The translations under genes were made by a program, and so were the position numbers. Shown in pieces: positions 53,201 to 64,000 of a stretch of DNA of 64,000 bases. Origin of the DNA: Blastomyces gilchristii SLH14081 (taxonomy: Eukaryota; Ascomycota; Eurotiomycetes; Onygenales; Ajellomycetaceae); contig NW_003101672.1 of assembly GCF_000003855.2 (NCBI RefSeq), positions 824,134-888,133 on the forward strand. The letters run 5' to 3'. The notes beneath the pieces are model-generated. The model did no database searches and had not been told where the DNA came from. It worked only from the letters and a program-made list of their open reading frames with translations. Each line of letters opens with the position of its first letter. Position 1 is the first letter of the stretch.

Positions 53201-56165
53201 TGAACAATGTGAAGATGCTGCTACAGTTCATTAATAAAGATAATTTTTCTGAACTGAAGCAGTAATCATACTCTCTCTCATGAAGAAATCAGAAAGCAGC
53301 TGATTAAATCTTAAATCTGCTTGTTCAAAATGAGAGAATTGAGAGAGTTTCTCTTGAGATCAAGAACTCTATCACTTTCTCCATGTTTGTGATCTGATAT
53401 AAAGAGAAACTGTGTGTGATTGTGAACTTGCAGAAGATCAATCTATGATTGCTTTCAAATGTGTATTCTTTACTGACACAGCAGAATGTTCTGCAGTTGT
53501 TAAGTGATTTTATAGTATTCTCATCAATGAATATCTGTCAAGACTTCTTTCAACAGCTCATAGAAGATTCTGATTGCTTCAAAACCATCTTCATCACATC
53601 ACATCAAGAGCTTGAATGCTTTATAGTTGCTACAATAAGATTGACAATCTCACTCAGATTCTTTCAGCAATATATGAAAGAGATACTGGCACAATTCTTG
53701 TGATGATTCATCTTAGTCTATATCAATAACATCATCATCTTCTTATGTTTACTAAATGATTATCTTCATCACATACAGGCAGTATTCATCACTCTCAAGA
53801 TATTCAGAGTGATGATATTCTTATTCAAATGTCATTTCATCTATTTCTCTGTGTGTTTACTGAGCCATCATGTTAGCTGACTGAGAATATTCACTCAGAA
53901 GAAGAAGATAGCTGCTATCACAAATCTGGTCTTCTCTATAATTCTCAGAGAGCTGGAGAAGATTGTTGACCTCTTCAACTACTACTGTAACTTTGTGAAC
54001 TTCTATGCAGATAAGATAGAAGCACTGAAAACACTTAAAATCAGAATGCTATGCAACAGCCTCTGAACAGGTCAGAAAAGAGCATTGTATGCAGTAAGAA
54101 TCAAATTAATTGAGTTTGAAGCATCTCTGCAATTTCAAGTTCTACTCACAGAGGCTCAACTTTTCTTCAATACTGTTAAACAGGCCTTAATGAATGCTCT
54201 CATGAGAGTATACCCTGACTTCAAGTGACTGTTCATTGTGTATGTGAATTCTAGCAAATAGTGTGGGATAGAGATCACGCTGTATCAGATGAGCACTGAT
54301 GAGATTGAGAGGCTCATTCTATTTCTATCATGACAATTGAACCTGGCAGAGAGACAGTATTGAATGACTGAATTAGAGTGCTTGAGATTGATGTGAGCTC
54401 TGAAAAAGCTTTCTTAATATCTCAATGATGAATTCATTGTTATGACTGATTACATTGCACTTATATTCACTCTTCAGTCATCTGTCACAGATCATCAGAG
54501 TAATTGATTGATGAATTAAGCCCTGACTCTTAGCATGTATATCCCGCGCATGAAAATCTGCTATTGTAAAGACACTTTATATCACAATGTTAATACTCTC
54601 TTCTGATTACACACTCTCACAGACAATTCAGAAGAGATTTCTCAAGATGATTAAGAAAAAATATACTAAGTGCTCACTCAGCAAGCTGATGAAATTAAGA
54701 ATGAGTTCATTACTGCTGTATTCAATGTAGACATCACTCTTTCAAATGATATCAAAGACTAATTGTGTAAGAACCTATCAGCTGATTCAATCTTGAAAAA
54801 GATCTATTGTAAAGTGATGTGAGAGAGAAAATATCATTTATTCACACTTTAAGACAGTCTTCTATTCTTTATCAACAACTGTCTCTGTATTACACAGATC
54901 TTAGCAGAAGATCTCATTCACATATATCATGATACTGCTGAACACTCAGGTCTTCATTGAACAGAAGACATTGTACACTGATTCTTCTTCTTATCTCATA
55001 CTTGTAAACAGATTCTCAATTGCATCTCATATTGTCTTAATTATCAACTGTCTAAGCTGTCAAATCACTCTCAGTGAGAGAAATCACACTTCATCTCATT
55101 TCTGAAAGAATTATTTAAGATTCTATCAATCAATTTCATTACAGAATTGCTGATAAGCAATGACTGTGACATAATACTGACAGTCACAGATAAATTCTTG
55201 AAAGCTGTCATTCTGATCACTGAGTAAGAGAAATGAGATACTCTGTGATGAGTGAAAGAGTTCTACAGAGAAGTAGTCTGCTGCTGACAGCTCTCACTGA
55301 TCATTATTTCAGATAGAGATTTTAAATTCATATCATAATTTTAAAAGAGTATTCTTCAACAGATGAAAATCAAGAGCTGGATAATAACTGTCTACAATTC
55401 TCATTCAAATGATCAGAGTGAGTAAATCAATCTCACTGTTGAAATCACCTTGCAAGCACTTCTCATAGACAAGTATGAATTATCTTGAAGAACTCTACTC
55501 AATCAGGTGAAAAGAGTTCTGAACTCAGTAGCTGCTCACTCAGTAGTAGTCTTCTCATTTGAATTGCTCACAGAAGTCAAGCTGAGATGACTGCTACTGA
55601 GAGATAAAGAAGTCTCAGCAGATGCAGCTGAATTCATTACAGTTTGTAACACTGTATAATGAGACATTCTAGATTTATACACTCTTGTGAAGATCAAAAT
55701 GATGGAATTCTTCAACTGCTTTCACACTCAATCAGTTATCAAGATAAATGACTTTGTCTTTCTTAACCTGATCTGCAAGAATAAAAAAGAATATACTGTT
55801 TAAGAATCTTCAAAGATCTCATCTCTGCAGACTGATCTGTTTAAGATTGTGATGAAAGTCTCTGATATTGTCTTTCATCTACTACTTTCTCTCAAGTGAT
55901 ACATGCACTCTGTTATTTCTATTATTCATTTGGAAAAAACACTTCTATATTCTGCAGATCTCAAACATTCACTCTCAGAGTCAGTCATTATAACTAATCA
56001 GTCTTAATTTGAAATTGAAAAGATTATCAGCAAATGCACAGAGAGAAGAAGAACATATCTTCAGATCAAGTGAAGAGAATATGAAGATCTGACCTGAAAA
56101 CTTCTTGATATGATCACAGAGAATACTTCAGATCTTGTCAAAGTCTTTATAGTCAAGAGGCCTCG
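50230..56165 (+). pseudogene. Gypsy-3 gag-pol (chromovirus), RIP-inactivated
   Basis: Gag runs from about 50300 with long coiled Gln/Glu-rich parts and a zinc knuckle CYVCRGSHYINHC at 52184-52222, in a 68-codon open stretch. The protease has VCIDTDTGISLI near 52538 and NMIIVNDIL near 52770. RT spans about 53280-53840 (84-codon open stretch at 53449, YINN in the YxDD position near 53721). RNase H is near 54190-54480 (FIVYVNSS, VMTDYIAL). Integrase follows with its finger near 54900-55050 and core near 55110-55420. A chromodomain-like end (FEIEKIISK, RRRTYLQIK, REYEDLT) lies at 55995-56165, after which a short unmutated patch cctcgcgggtgatcatg occurs. Its divergent sequence shows a different lineage from Gypsy-1. 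Confidence 0.88.
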
Positions 56166-56399
56166 CGGGTGATCATGTCAAGCCTAAGAGAGACAGGCAA
56201 GAAAGAGAATGTTATGAGTAGAAGTAATAAGAAAAAAGAGGAAAAAAAGAAAAGAAAAGAAAATTCATTATCACTATTTTTAACTACTGACTGCAGAAGA
56301 AAAAGAAAAAAGAAGAAAACAGAACAAAGAAAAGTAAAATCAGAGATCTTCTATCTATCACATTCATTTCAAGTCTCTCATCAATCATTCTCAAGCTCA

Positions 56400-58192
56400 T
56401 GTTGCAGCTTTGTCTTCTGTTTAGCAAGACATGCATCTCAGAATGCAACATTCACTGACAGACTGTTATTCATGAGATCACTGAAGTATGTCTCACTAGA
56501 CAGTTTAAAGAAATAATTATTATTGATGATATCATCTGCAGCTGAGATCACATTAGTAAATTTTCTGATCTTGTCTAACTTCTTTCAAGCAGTCTGCACA
56601 GTGTTCAGATTATATTTATTAAGATTAGATGACTGTCTCAACATCTTCAGATTCTGTGTCATACAGTTAATAGTTTGATCTCTAAAAGATAAAATTAATG
56701 ACTGCTGTCTGCTACTTATCTTGATATTCTCAATCACTCTGACAGAAGTTGAACTAGCATCTCTCTCACTAATTTGAATATGCTTGATAGGTTTCAGAGT
56801 GACTGAACTCAAGATCTTCTGTTTCAAGAGAGTGAGAATCTTCTCAGCAGAGACAAAGATCAAATTATTTTCATCTATATCACTATCTTCAATAGTGTCA
56901 TCTCTGTCTGCACTCACAGCCTTCTTAAATCTCAGCACACTTCTCTCAAATAGCAGATTATCAGTATTTTTTCCAAACCTGTATCAGCTATGATAATTTA
57001 AAGAACAGCAGGCATTCTTATTATCTCACTGACAGTTAATATAAGCATTATATCTCTGCTGAGTCTGATTATCATCTGAAGAAGTAATCACACACTCTTC
57101 AAATCACCTGTGACTCACTGTACAAGACTGATAAGACATGAGAGCTACTTTCTCATGAGTTTGAAGAACAATGATATTCTGATTAACTGAATCTTTGAGA
57201 TTGACTGTTCTTGAGATAATTAAGTCATCATTTATCATCTGTCACTGCAACTTTTATTACATGAGCATTCATCTCAGCTGCTTGATCAACTGCTGACTGA
57301 GTAGAACAAAAAATTCACAATTTATAAACAGCATTTTCTCACTGTGTTCTGCGAGTCTTTCAATGATTGATATGGCATTTACAAGTTCTTCTACAGTCAG
57401 ATTCTGCATTATTGATACACTTAACTGAGCTGGCTTCTCATTCTTCTGAAAGTGTAGATTGATTTTATCATCATGATACAGATGATGTATACAAGTCACA
57501 TCTCATGATCAAGATATCTGATTATCTTTAACAACTCTCTTTCACTCTGTTCTCTCTGACATGTTATTCTCTAATATACTACATTGCTTCTGACTATCTC
57601 TTCATTGCTGTTTATCTGCTTCAGTCAGCTTCAGTTTCTCTTTATCTTTCTTCTCATGAATATCTTTCATCACTGACTTCACTTTCACTTTCATCTGAGC
57701 TACTGACTTCATCTTATCTTTAGTCACTGTCTCTGCATCTGTATCTCTGTCAGAGAACTCATGTATATTTGAAGATCATGACTTCTTCAGCTCAGTGAAT
57801 GATATAATAAACTTCTGTTTAAATCTCTCTGCAGTTATATCTGAATCTTTTGAGCTTCTGCTCTCAGATTTCTTCACTGACTTATTCACAGCTTCCTGGC
57901 CATGTAACCTAGTCAACTGATGATGAGATGCAACTGCCTTTTCCTCATTACTTCTTGAAACTATCTTAGACATCAAAGAATGAGATTCTGACTCTTTGAT
58001 TTCATTTGTCTTCTCTGCAGTCTCAAGAAGAGTATTATACTCTTTCTGACTCAATGACTGAAATAACTTTTTCAACACTCTTCTTATATTACTTCTGTTG
58101 AGATGATCAATCTGATCAATCACTTCTCTTATATCTGATATTCTGAATATCTTTCTTGAACTCATTGCTGCAAGTTCTCTAGATTTCAACAA
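56400..58192 (-). pseudogene. antisense open region between pol and 3' LTR of Gypsy-3
   Basis: The minus strand from an ATG at 58192 reads 138 codons without a stop (MLKSRELAAMSSRKIFRIS, LFQSLSQKEYNTLLETAEK, TAERFKQKFI). It continues with only occasional TGA/TAG/TAA to about 56400, including open stretches of 76 codons (57499-57269: VEELVNAISIIERLAE) and 117 codons (56938-56585: DIDENNLIFVSAEKILTLL). A Cys-rich segment near 57030 (AYINC...CC) might be a metal knuckle. The product is not recognised. Composition is that of a soluble helical protein. Gypsy-1 has an antisense region in the same location. Confidence 0.5.
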
Positions 58193-58738
58193 AAAATTTT
58201 TATGATAATGAAAATGATAATGAAAAGATAATAAGAAAGAGAAAAGAAAAATAAGAAAAGAGAGATGACTGATTGTATTATATACTTATAAATTATTCAC
58301 TTACATCACTCTCAGTCTTCTGACAGAAGATCTGTCTCTTTATCATTTTCAATTCTCTTGTTCTCTTTCACTTATATTCACTCTGCATTTTACAGTTCTT
58401 CATCTTTCATCTATTTATTCATTCTTATGACTTCTATCATCTTGTTATTTCAGACTCTTTATCTCATTTATAGTTATTGTTTCATTATCATCTCATTGTA
58501 TCTGTATGATATCTGTGAAAGACAAAGATTCTCTATAATATCTATTATCTTGTTATCTCAGACTCTTTATCACTGTGTCATTATCATCTCATTGTTTCAA
58601 TTCCTTTCTTTATCTGCTTCTCATATAAGAAGGATATTAACCTGCATCTGGAAAATGCCTAACTCATTTCTTATTAGGTTTAGCTTTTTTTCTCATCATC
58701 TCATTTTCAGATGTTCACTTCTTTTCAGACAGAGAAAC
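58193..58738. other. Gypsy-3 region upstream of the antisense start
   Basis: AT-rich, T- and C-biased on the plus strand. An uninterrupted 143-codon plus reading (58358-58789) is Phe/Leu/Ser/Ile-rich, consists of compositional repeats (SIILLFQTLY / SIILLSQTLY) and runs into the LTR. It may hold the antisense promoter and the polypurine tract. No firm gene. Confidence 0.4.
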
Positions 58739-59068
58739 TGTGATGTTCACTCTTACTACTTTCTGAGACTTCTGTCTCTTTCTTTCTGAGACTTTCATCT
58801 CTTTCTGAGACTTTCATCTCTTTCTTTCTGAGACTTCTGTCTCTTTCTTTCTAAGACTTTCATCTCTTTCTTTCTGAGACTTCTGTCTCTTTCTTTCTGA
58901 GGCTTCTGCTCCTTTCTTCTGTAAAAGTCAATCACAATAAACAAACAAGCATGTATATATATATATATAGAGGCGTCCGCCCATCTCCATCTTGAAGAAT
59001 AAGACAAGATTTACCTTTTTACATGTATAATACGTGATCGGCATACACTACAGATGATGTATGCTGCA
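58739..59068 (+). repeat. Gypsy-3 3' LTR
   Basis: 330 bp, starts TGTGATGTTCACTC and ends GATGTATGCTGCA. It is slightly less RIP-damaged than the 5' LTR (gaggcgtccgcccatctcc retained). Confidence 0.92.
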
Positions 59069-59073
59069 AGATC

Positions 59074-61010
59074 TCTCTTCTCATCTTCTACTCTAATGAA
59101 CTAGAAATTATAATCTTCTATAATATCAGTGACTACATCATAAGTGAAATTCTCATGCAGAAAGAAGTAGATGAATATCTACACTCAGTTACATTCTACA
59201 GCAGAAAAATGATAAATGCAGAACACAATTATGACATATATAATCAGAAAATACTGACTATCATAGAGTCAATCAGACATTGAAGTCACTTTATACAGAG
59301 TAATCATTATAAAACAGTCATTTATAGTGATTATAACAACCTTCTTTTCTTTCTAATAATCAAAGTACTCAGTCATTGTCAGGTTCACTGAGCATAGTAT
59401 CTGAGTGAGTTAGATATTATTATTAAGTATAAGAAAGATTATAAAAACTCAGCAGATGTCTCTAGTCAGTGCTCAGACTACAGATCAAAGTCAGAGAAGC
59501 TGATAAAGCTTAATAATAATTTTCATCACTTTCTGAACAGATTATAAGATTATCTTTATCAAGTCAGAATAGCTGCTATGTCAATAGCTACAGATATGTA
59601 TTATAGTGATGACTTCACTTTCAGTCTGCTTCTAGATATTATATATCAGTATCTCTCAGAGAATCTTGAATCTCTTATCTCTCTTACTGATTACAATTAT
59701 CTAGAGAATTGAGCTATTGAAAATGAACTGCTTTTCTATCAGAATCACATTATAGTCTCTGAATATCTTCTTATAAAGCAACTTCTTCTAGAACACTTTC
59801 ATAATACTTTCACTATCAGTCACTCTGATTCTCATTGAATATATAGTCTAATTCAATGCTGATTCTATTAATCTCACATATATTAAGAAATTGATGAATA
59901 TTATAAGAGATATAAGACATGTAAACATGTAAAACCTATATTACACTGTATATACAGTGAGCTAACATCAGTTCTTATTTCAAATGTTAACTGATATACA
60001 GTCATACTTAACTTCATTATTAGTCTTTCTAAATCACTCTGTGCAGTAACAGAAGTCATCTTTGATATTATTCTAGTTATTATCTACAAATAATCAAAGA
60101 GGTTATACTACATATCTACAGTTATCAATATTACTTCAGAGATACTTGCTCATCTTTTCATTAATAATATAGTTTATCTACATGACATGTCTGCTATTCT
60201 CATCTCAGACAGAGATTATCTATTTATCTCAGAATTTTAACAAATTCTCTCACAAATTCTGAGCACAGATCACAGACTTTCAACAGTATATTATTTATAG
60301 ACTGATGAATAAATAGAAAGATAGAACTGAGAGTTAGAAATCTATATTCATCTTTATATAGACTATCTTCAAATCAACTGAGTGAATCTTCTAGCTCTTG
60401 CAGAGTTTATATACAGTAATTCAGTTTATTCAGTACTAGATATCACACTCTTTTTTATAAATCTAGAATATTATTCATCACTGCTGACTATATCTGACTT
60501 CTCAGTCTCAGAACTGAATCACTCAGGCACTGAACATCATACAGTACTAATCAGAGAAGCTTAAGAAGAGGCTTACTTCTATCTACTACATATTCAAGAT
60601 CTCATGACTCACTATATCTATGATAATTCTCAAGAATTCAAAGAAGAAGATCTAGTCTTTCTCAATGATAAAAATATAAAAATAAGATATTTTAATAAGA
60701 AGCTGAATTATAAGTTTCTAGAACTCTTCACAGTATAAAAATGCATTGATATTTAAGTCTATAAGCTATCACTATTCTTATCATATTATATATATAATGT
60801 TTTTCATATCTTTCTTCTAGAATCTTACAGAGTCATAGAAATCAACAATAATTATACATTCTCAGAGATTATTCACTCAGAGATAGATAATATAGATAAA
60901 GACTATGATATTGATAAGATTCTAGATGTGAAACTTATAAGAGAAAATAAAGTCAAGTTTCTCATATATTAACTTAGAAAAGAATCTCAGTTTAATGAGT
61001 GAATGAATCT
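59074..61010 (+). pseudogene. Gypsy-2 RNase H, integrase and chromodomain (second part)
   Basis: Continuation of 46990-49656. RNase H reads EYLHSVTFYSRKMINAEHNY and LTIIESIRH near 59170-59290. The integrase runs from about 59720 to 60420, with the finger region (LLEHFHNTF, KRYKTCKH) and core pieces (VILNFIISL, LISDRDYLFIS), followed by a 60-codon open stretch at 60382. A chromodomain is near 60860-61010 (YDIDKILDVKLIRENKVKFLIY). RIP stops throughout. Confidence 0.78.
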
Positions 61011-61209
61011 CACTTATCTTATTAATACTTAATCATATATAGAGATCTTCTATAAATACTACTTATACTAGCTACAGTCTTCTTCACTCAGTAACATCAT
61101 TTCTAATATATCAGCTGAAATAATTAATCAAGTAGATATGCTTCTCTTATTTCAAGTTTAATATCATAGATTACAATAATATCAATACAGTAATCTAATA
61201 TAACAATCA

Positions 61210-61410
61210 GTACTGAATCTAGAACAGAGTTCATCTCACTAGTATATAATTCTAATATATAGTAGAGCTGAAAGTCCCTGCTACTGTAATCTCTAGAGCA
61301 GAGTATATCTCACTAGAAATCTCAGAGCAGGGCTTATTCTGCTAACTATGACTAGAACAGAGCTCATTCTGCTAGTAAGAAATTCCCAGACTTGTTCTGC
61401 TAGCAATGAA
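61210..61410. repeat. degenerate ~30-40 bp tandem repeats in Gypsy-2
   Basis: Four to five copies of a unit like CTAGAGCAGAGCTCATTCTGCTAG (61217, 61298, 61325, 61352, 61385), each partly palindromic. They lie between the chromodomain and the 3' LTR. Confidence 0.65.
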
Positions 61411-61490
61411 TCACAAATATTAATGTATAACATATGTATGTATTTTTAATCACAGAAGGAAGAACCCGCGGTGAAGATGAGAAGACAGAA

Positions 61491-61671
61491 TATAAAAATC
61501 TTAGAGTATAGAGCATGATCAGATGACTCATACAAGCCTTGCCATCTCATATTCACTCACTCATCTCTAGCTTAGATAGCTTCTTTCTCTTCTTCTTCAA
61601 GATTCAGTTTCAATATGATCTAGTATACTGCTGCTATTCACCCTGGTAAAGTTAATTCTCATTCTGTAACA
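61491..61671 (+). repeat. Gypsy-2 3' LTR (clear part)
   Basis: RIP-damaged counterpart of 46728-46908, ending TGTAACA. The short unmutated cgcggtgaag at 61467-61476 may still be part of it. Confidence 0.75.
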
Positions 61672-61709
61672 TGAATCAACTTCTCACATTCAGAGATCAG
61701 ATCATCTTC

Positions 61710-61895
61710 AGGTTTGATTCTCAATCAATAAGTAAGAGTAGAGAATGATTTCGATCTTTAGCCAGTACTAGAATCAGAAGAATGTGGTACGGCCGGTTGC
61801 CTTGTGCAAAATGCAGGGCAATGAATTTAGTAGTGTAGTTACAGTACTGTAAAAATTATCATAACTTTTGAATGATCAGTGTGACTGCATTTATG
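61710..61895 (+). repeat. copy of 41543-41722 (interior of the TIR element)
   Basis: About 185 bp with the landmark GCCAGTACTAGAA(C/T)CAGAAGAATG and cttgtgcaaaatgcagggca. The differences are mostly C/T and G/A. Its left side touches the Gypsy-2 LTR, so part of the element may be lost. Confidence 0.8.
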
Positions 61896-63122
61896 AACTC
61901 TATCAGTTTTGTGAGAAAGAGAATAGCTAAACTAAAGTTTTCTGACACACTTGCATGTAGTTATTACAAGCAGCACCAGTATATTCAACTGAGATCATGA
62001 GAAGTCTCAAGTGCAAGATATCCGATCCCTCTATTGACGATGTACCACTGTATTCTTCACACAAAAATGAATCATGGAAATGAAACTACAACTCAGGTTT
62101 TGAACTTACATCAATTCTACACTTGAGAACAGCAGTGTTCTCAAGATGCTAAAAGAGAGCTTGAATTTAAGCAAGAGAGATAACAATTTCAACCCTCAGC
62201 TGAACATTTTCACATATACATATAGAGATTAAGAGTCTATAGAGTGTTGTCAAAGATGTGATTTACATTTTAGCAGCAGAATGTTTCTGTATTGATTATA
62301 CTTGTTTCATCTCATCTTTGTTTTTGATAAATGACTAATGATACTTCATTGTTGCTCTTCTATACAAATGATATGAGGCATCTTTTCTCACTTGCTATGT
62401 ATATTCTATTCCTCATTGTAGAAGTGTGAAGACCACTGCACATAGGTTTGACATCATTATCAAATTACAAGGGCCACAATGCGCCCATGATGCACTATGA
62501 GAAGTGAATCAAATTTCCTTTCTTTGCTGTACACTTGACAAATCCAATTTTAGACGGTCAAACTTGACAAGAAGGCAACACAAGCGGCACATATCTTCAC
62601 TTGATGAATGTTATGAACATCATAATAATAATCATGTCAATTTCTGCCAAAGTTGCAGGTAAGTGGAAACCGCATCATAAATTTCCTGCAGTTGAGCAGG
62701 GCAGTTTGACCAAAAGCAAAGACTTGTTGAGCAGTACTTCCCAGTGAGTAGCCATCCATTGAAGTACGGCGCAGCAGCCAACAATATCCGAGGACGAAGT
62801 CTGAAAATAGAACTCATGCAGCAGTGGCGTCCCTTCCACAGCTGTCGCATGCGGATCACCATGGGGGAACCATATCATTCGGCTGTGGCTGCGTACAGTA
62901 GAAGAGGGGAACGCATGGCAGTGCGACGGGCAGGTGGCTCGGCTTCTCCGGTTACATACCTGTGACGAGCTGTGGGTTGCCCCCGAGGAGGAGAAAGATA
63001 AAGACACTGCTGATCAAGGCTACCTTCACCTGCCTACCAAAGGCTGTTAATGAATGGCTAGGAGAGGCCACCTTATGATCAATCATGATATCACTTTCAT
63101 GTATGTGGATTAGCAATACATC
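61896..63122. other. mixed region, no firm gene
   Basis: 61896-62450 is AT-rich with few stops of note. It contains a hairpin with 10-bp arms CTTGAGAACA / TGTTCTCAAG and a 4-base loop at 62122-62145. 62450-63080 is GC-normal: several 70-110-codon readings overlap on both strands, none recognisable. Confidence 0.35.
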
Positions 63123-63428
63123 TCAATCCTCTGGGGCTGCAGATGCTACTGTGACACTGGCAGGTTCGGCTGTGCGCACTCCCCTCTCATGTTTCCGAAG
63201 TGTAGACACCCGCTGGTGCAGTGCCGATTCCGTCCTTTCTGGAAAACACCTCTCTATCTCCGGCCAGGGTCGGCGCTCCTCCATCATGCTCAGGAGCCGT
63301 GCGTCATTCTCAGGGAGCCATTGCCACAACTTTCTGTGGCCCTTTCTCCCCTCGCCGCGCTTACGCTGAGATTTTCCAACCTTGTGAGGAGCCGAGCGAC
63401 CGGCTGACCGCACACTCTTGTCTCCCAC
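63123..63428 (-). CDS. small Myb/SANT-like DNA-binding protein
   Basis: 101 codons from the ATG at 63428. A basic N-terminus (KVGKSQRKRGEGRKGHRK) leads into a single helix-turn-helix repeat: LWQWLPENDARLLSMMEE, RPWPEIERCFPERTESAL and QRVSTLRKHERG. This is the fungal Myb/SANT-like pattern (W..E.D..L, PW.EI...FP.RT..AL). Proteins of this type usually continue after the repeat; here a short Ala/Val tail ends at 63123. So it may be a complete small protein or a truncated copy of the gene whose end is at 40463-41047. It lies in a patch with no RIP damage. Confidence 0.5.
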   Translation of the reverse strand: MGDKSVRSAGRSAPHKVGKSQRKRGEGRKGHRKLWQWLPENDARLLSMMEERRPWPEIERCFPERTESALHQRVSTLRKHERGVRTAEPASVTVASAAPED

Positions 63429-64000
63429 TCATATTGCCGGTGTTGAGTCATACATGCAACTCGCCAAAGCATCTTCAAACAGTCAAGAAAGGAACTGCAG
63501 ACACTCATCAAGCAGCAGCAACAGAAAATGAGAGTGAAGAACTGTGAAGAAATCTTTCATAGATAATGTGAAGACAATGTGAAGCTGCTTTGCAGTCAGT
63601 TCTTCTAATTACTGTGATTCTCACTTGCATCTCCTGAACTGTTCATCACTGAGAAAGTTATCACTCATGCTGTAGAAGTAAGAAACATTAACATCAGTGC
63701 TGTAATGAGCAGAGTGAATCTGTCAATGATTCAGAACATGAGTATTATCAACTACTTAAGAATTTCTACTTCAGCTGTCAGATCTCTCTCTGAATTCTTA
63801 ATAATAATTGAGATTATCACAGAACATAGACAGAGAAGGTACAGAACAGTGATAAATAATCTTTAAGTTAATAAGATTATTATCTTGCTGAACAGACTGA
63901 TGAAGATTACTAATATTTCAAGATATATTATTAGCAAGAATTACTGAGTTAATGAAAATATTAAGAGAGTATATTATCTCTGAAGCAGTAGTACTACTGC
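63429..64000. other. return to RIP-damaged DNA at right edge
   Basis: GC content drops after ~63540. No domain recognised in any frame; probably another transposon running out of the window. Confidence 0.4.

Larger units (their letters stand above)
49657..59068 (+). mobile_element. Gypsy-3: complete Ty3/gypsy chromovirus
   Basis: 9412 bp, LTRs of exactly 330 bp each, starting TGTGAT and ending TGCA, with a perfect 5-bp target duplication AGATC (49652-49656 and 59069-59073). Inserted in Gypsy-2 pol. It contains gag-pol with a chromodomain and a long antisense open region before the 3' LTR. RIP-inactivated, but with milder damage than Gypsy-2. Confidence 0.93.
46728..61671 (+). mobile_element. 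Gypsy-2: Ty3/gypsy chromovirus split by Gypsy-3
   Basis: LTR copies at 46728-46908 and 61491-61671 flank a gag-pol that is interrupted in the RNase H region at 49656 and resumes at 59074. Domain order after removing Gypsy-3 is gag, protease, RT, RNase H, integrase, chromodomain. The 5' LTR is much less mutated than the 3' LTR. No certain target duplication. Confidence 0.8.

Noticed and set aside
56169..56516. 115-codon Lys-rich plus-strand reading
   Set aside because: Begins in the spacer after the chromodomain and overlaps the antisense region; composition comes from aaaaag runs.
58795..59007. 70-codon basic reading
   Set aside because: The same minisatellite in the 3' LTR.

Overview
The window looks like a chromosome segment of a filamentous ascomycete (Pezizomycotina). 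Short fungal introns with CTAAC branch sites, a family of SRPK-like kinases and a 2EXR-type protein suggest something near the Eurotiomycetes, but that placement is inference. About four fifths of the sequence is extremely AT-rich, almost without CpG, CC or GG, and is full of transposon reading frames broken by C-to-T and G-to-A changes. This is the signature of repeat-induced point mutation (RIP). Islands of normal composition (about 5.5-8.5, 25.15-25.6, 38.9-39.25, 39.7-46.8 and 61.7-63.5 kb) hold the few real genes and the youngest insertions.

Layout. 1-5156: a decayed hAT DNA transposon (hAT-A) carrying a 507-bp MITE, followed by a second partial MITE. 5157-5600: the start of a pogo-type transposase. 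5861-8133: a gene island with an intact SRPK-like protein kinase (minus) and a divergent two-exon 149-codon orphan gene (plus). 8881 to about 25150: a Tad-like LINE (minus), split in its ORF1 by a second hAT copy (hAT-B, 13903-23257). hAT-B itself carries one MITE and two tRNA-headed, LINE-tailed SINE-like elements. 25.6-27.2: an unidentified RIP-damaged coding remnant with two more MITEs. 27.57-28.92: a pyrimidine-rich tract followed by a purine-rich tract. 29.0-38.48: a Ty3/gypsy gag (Gypsy-4) split by a complete chromovirus (Gypsy-1, 29995-37788), then a deleted LINE copy carrying a nearly unmutated SINE (38881-39253).

39.74-46.7 is the second gene-bearing island. It holds a repeat-rich Myb/SANT-like gene remnant, an element with inverted GGGCGTAATGGTCGAC repeats, the end of a conserved two-exon gene, an intact calcineurin-like phosphoesterase (43974-44792) and a broken 2EXR gene. 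46.7-61.67 is chromovirus Gypsy-2, split by chromovirus Gypsy-3 (49657-59068, perfect AGATC target duplication). 61.7-63.5 repeats pieces of the 40-42 kb island, including a Myb/SANT-like domain gene.

The insertions can be ordered from target-site duplications and, for several, from an undisturbed sister copy elsewhere in the window. The main points of interest are the chimeric SINEs that carry 20, 315 and 1130 bp of the LINE 3' end, a conserved lysine-rich second gene in the hAT element, antisense open regions between pol and the 3' LTR in two chromoviruses, and a RIP pattern in which Trp codons become TGA rather than TAG.
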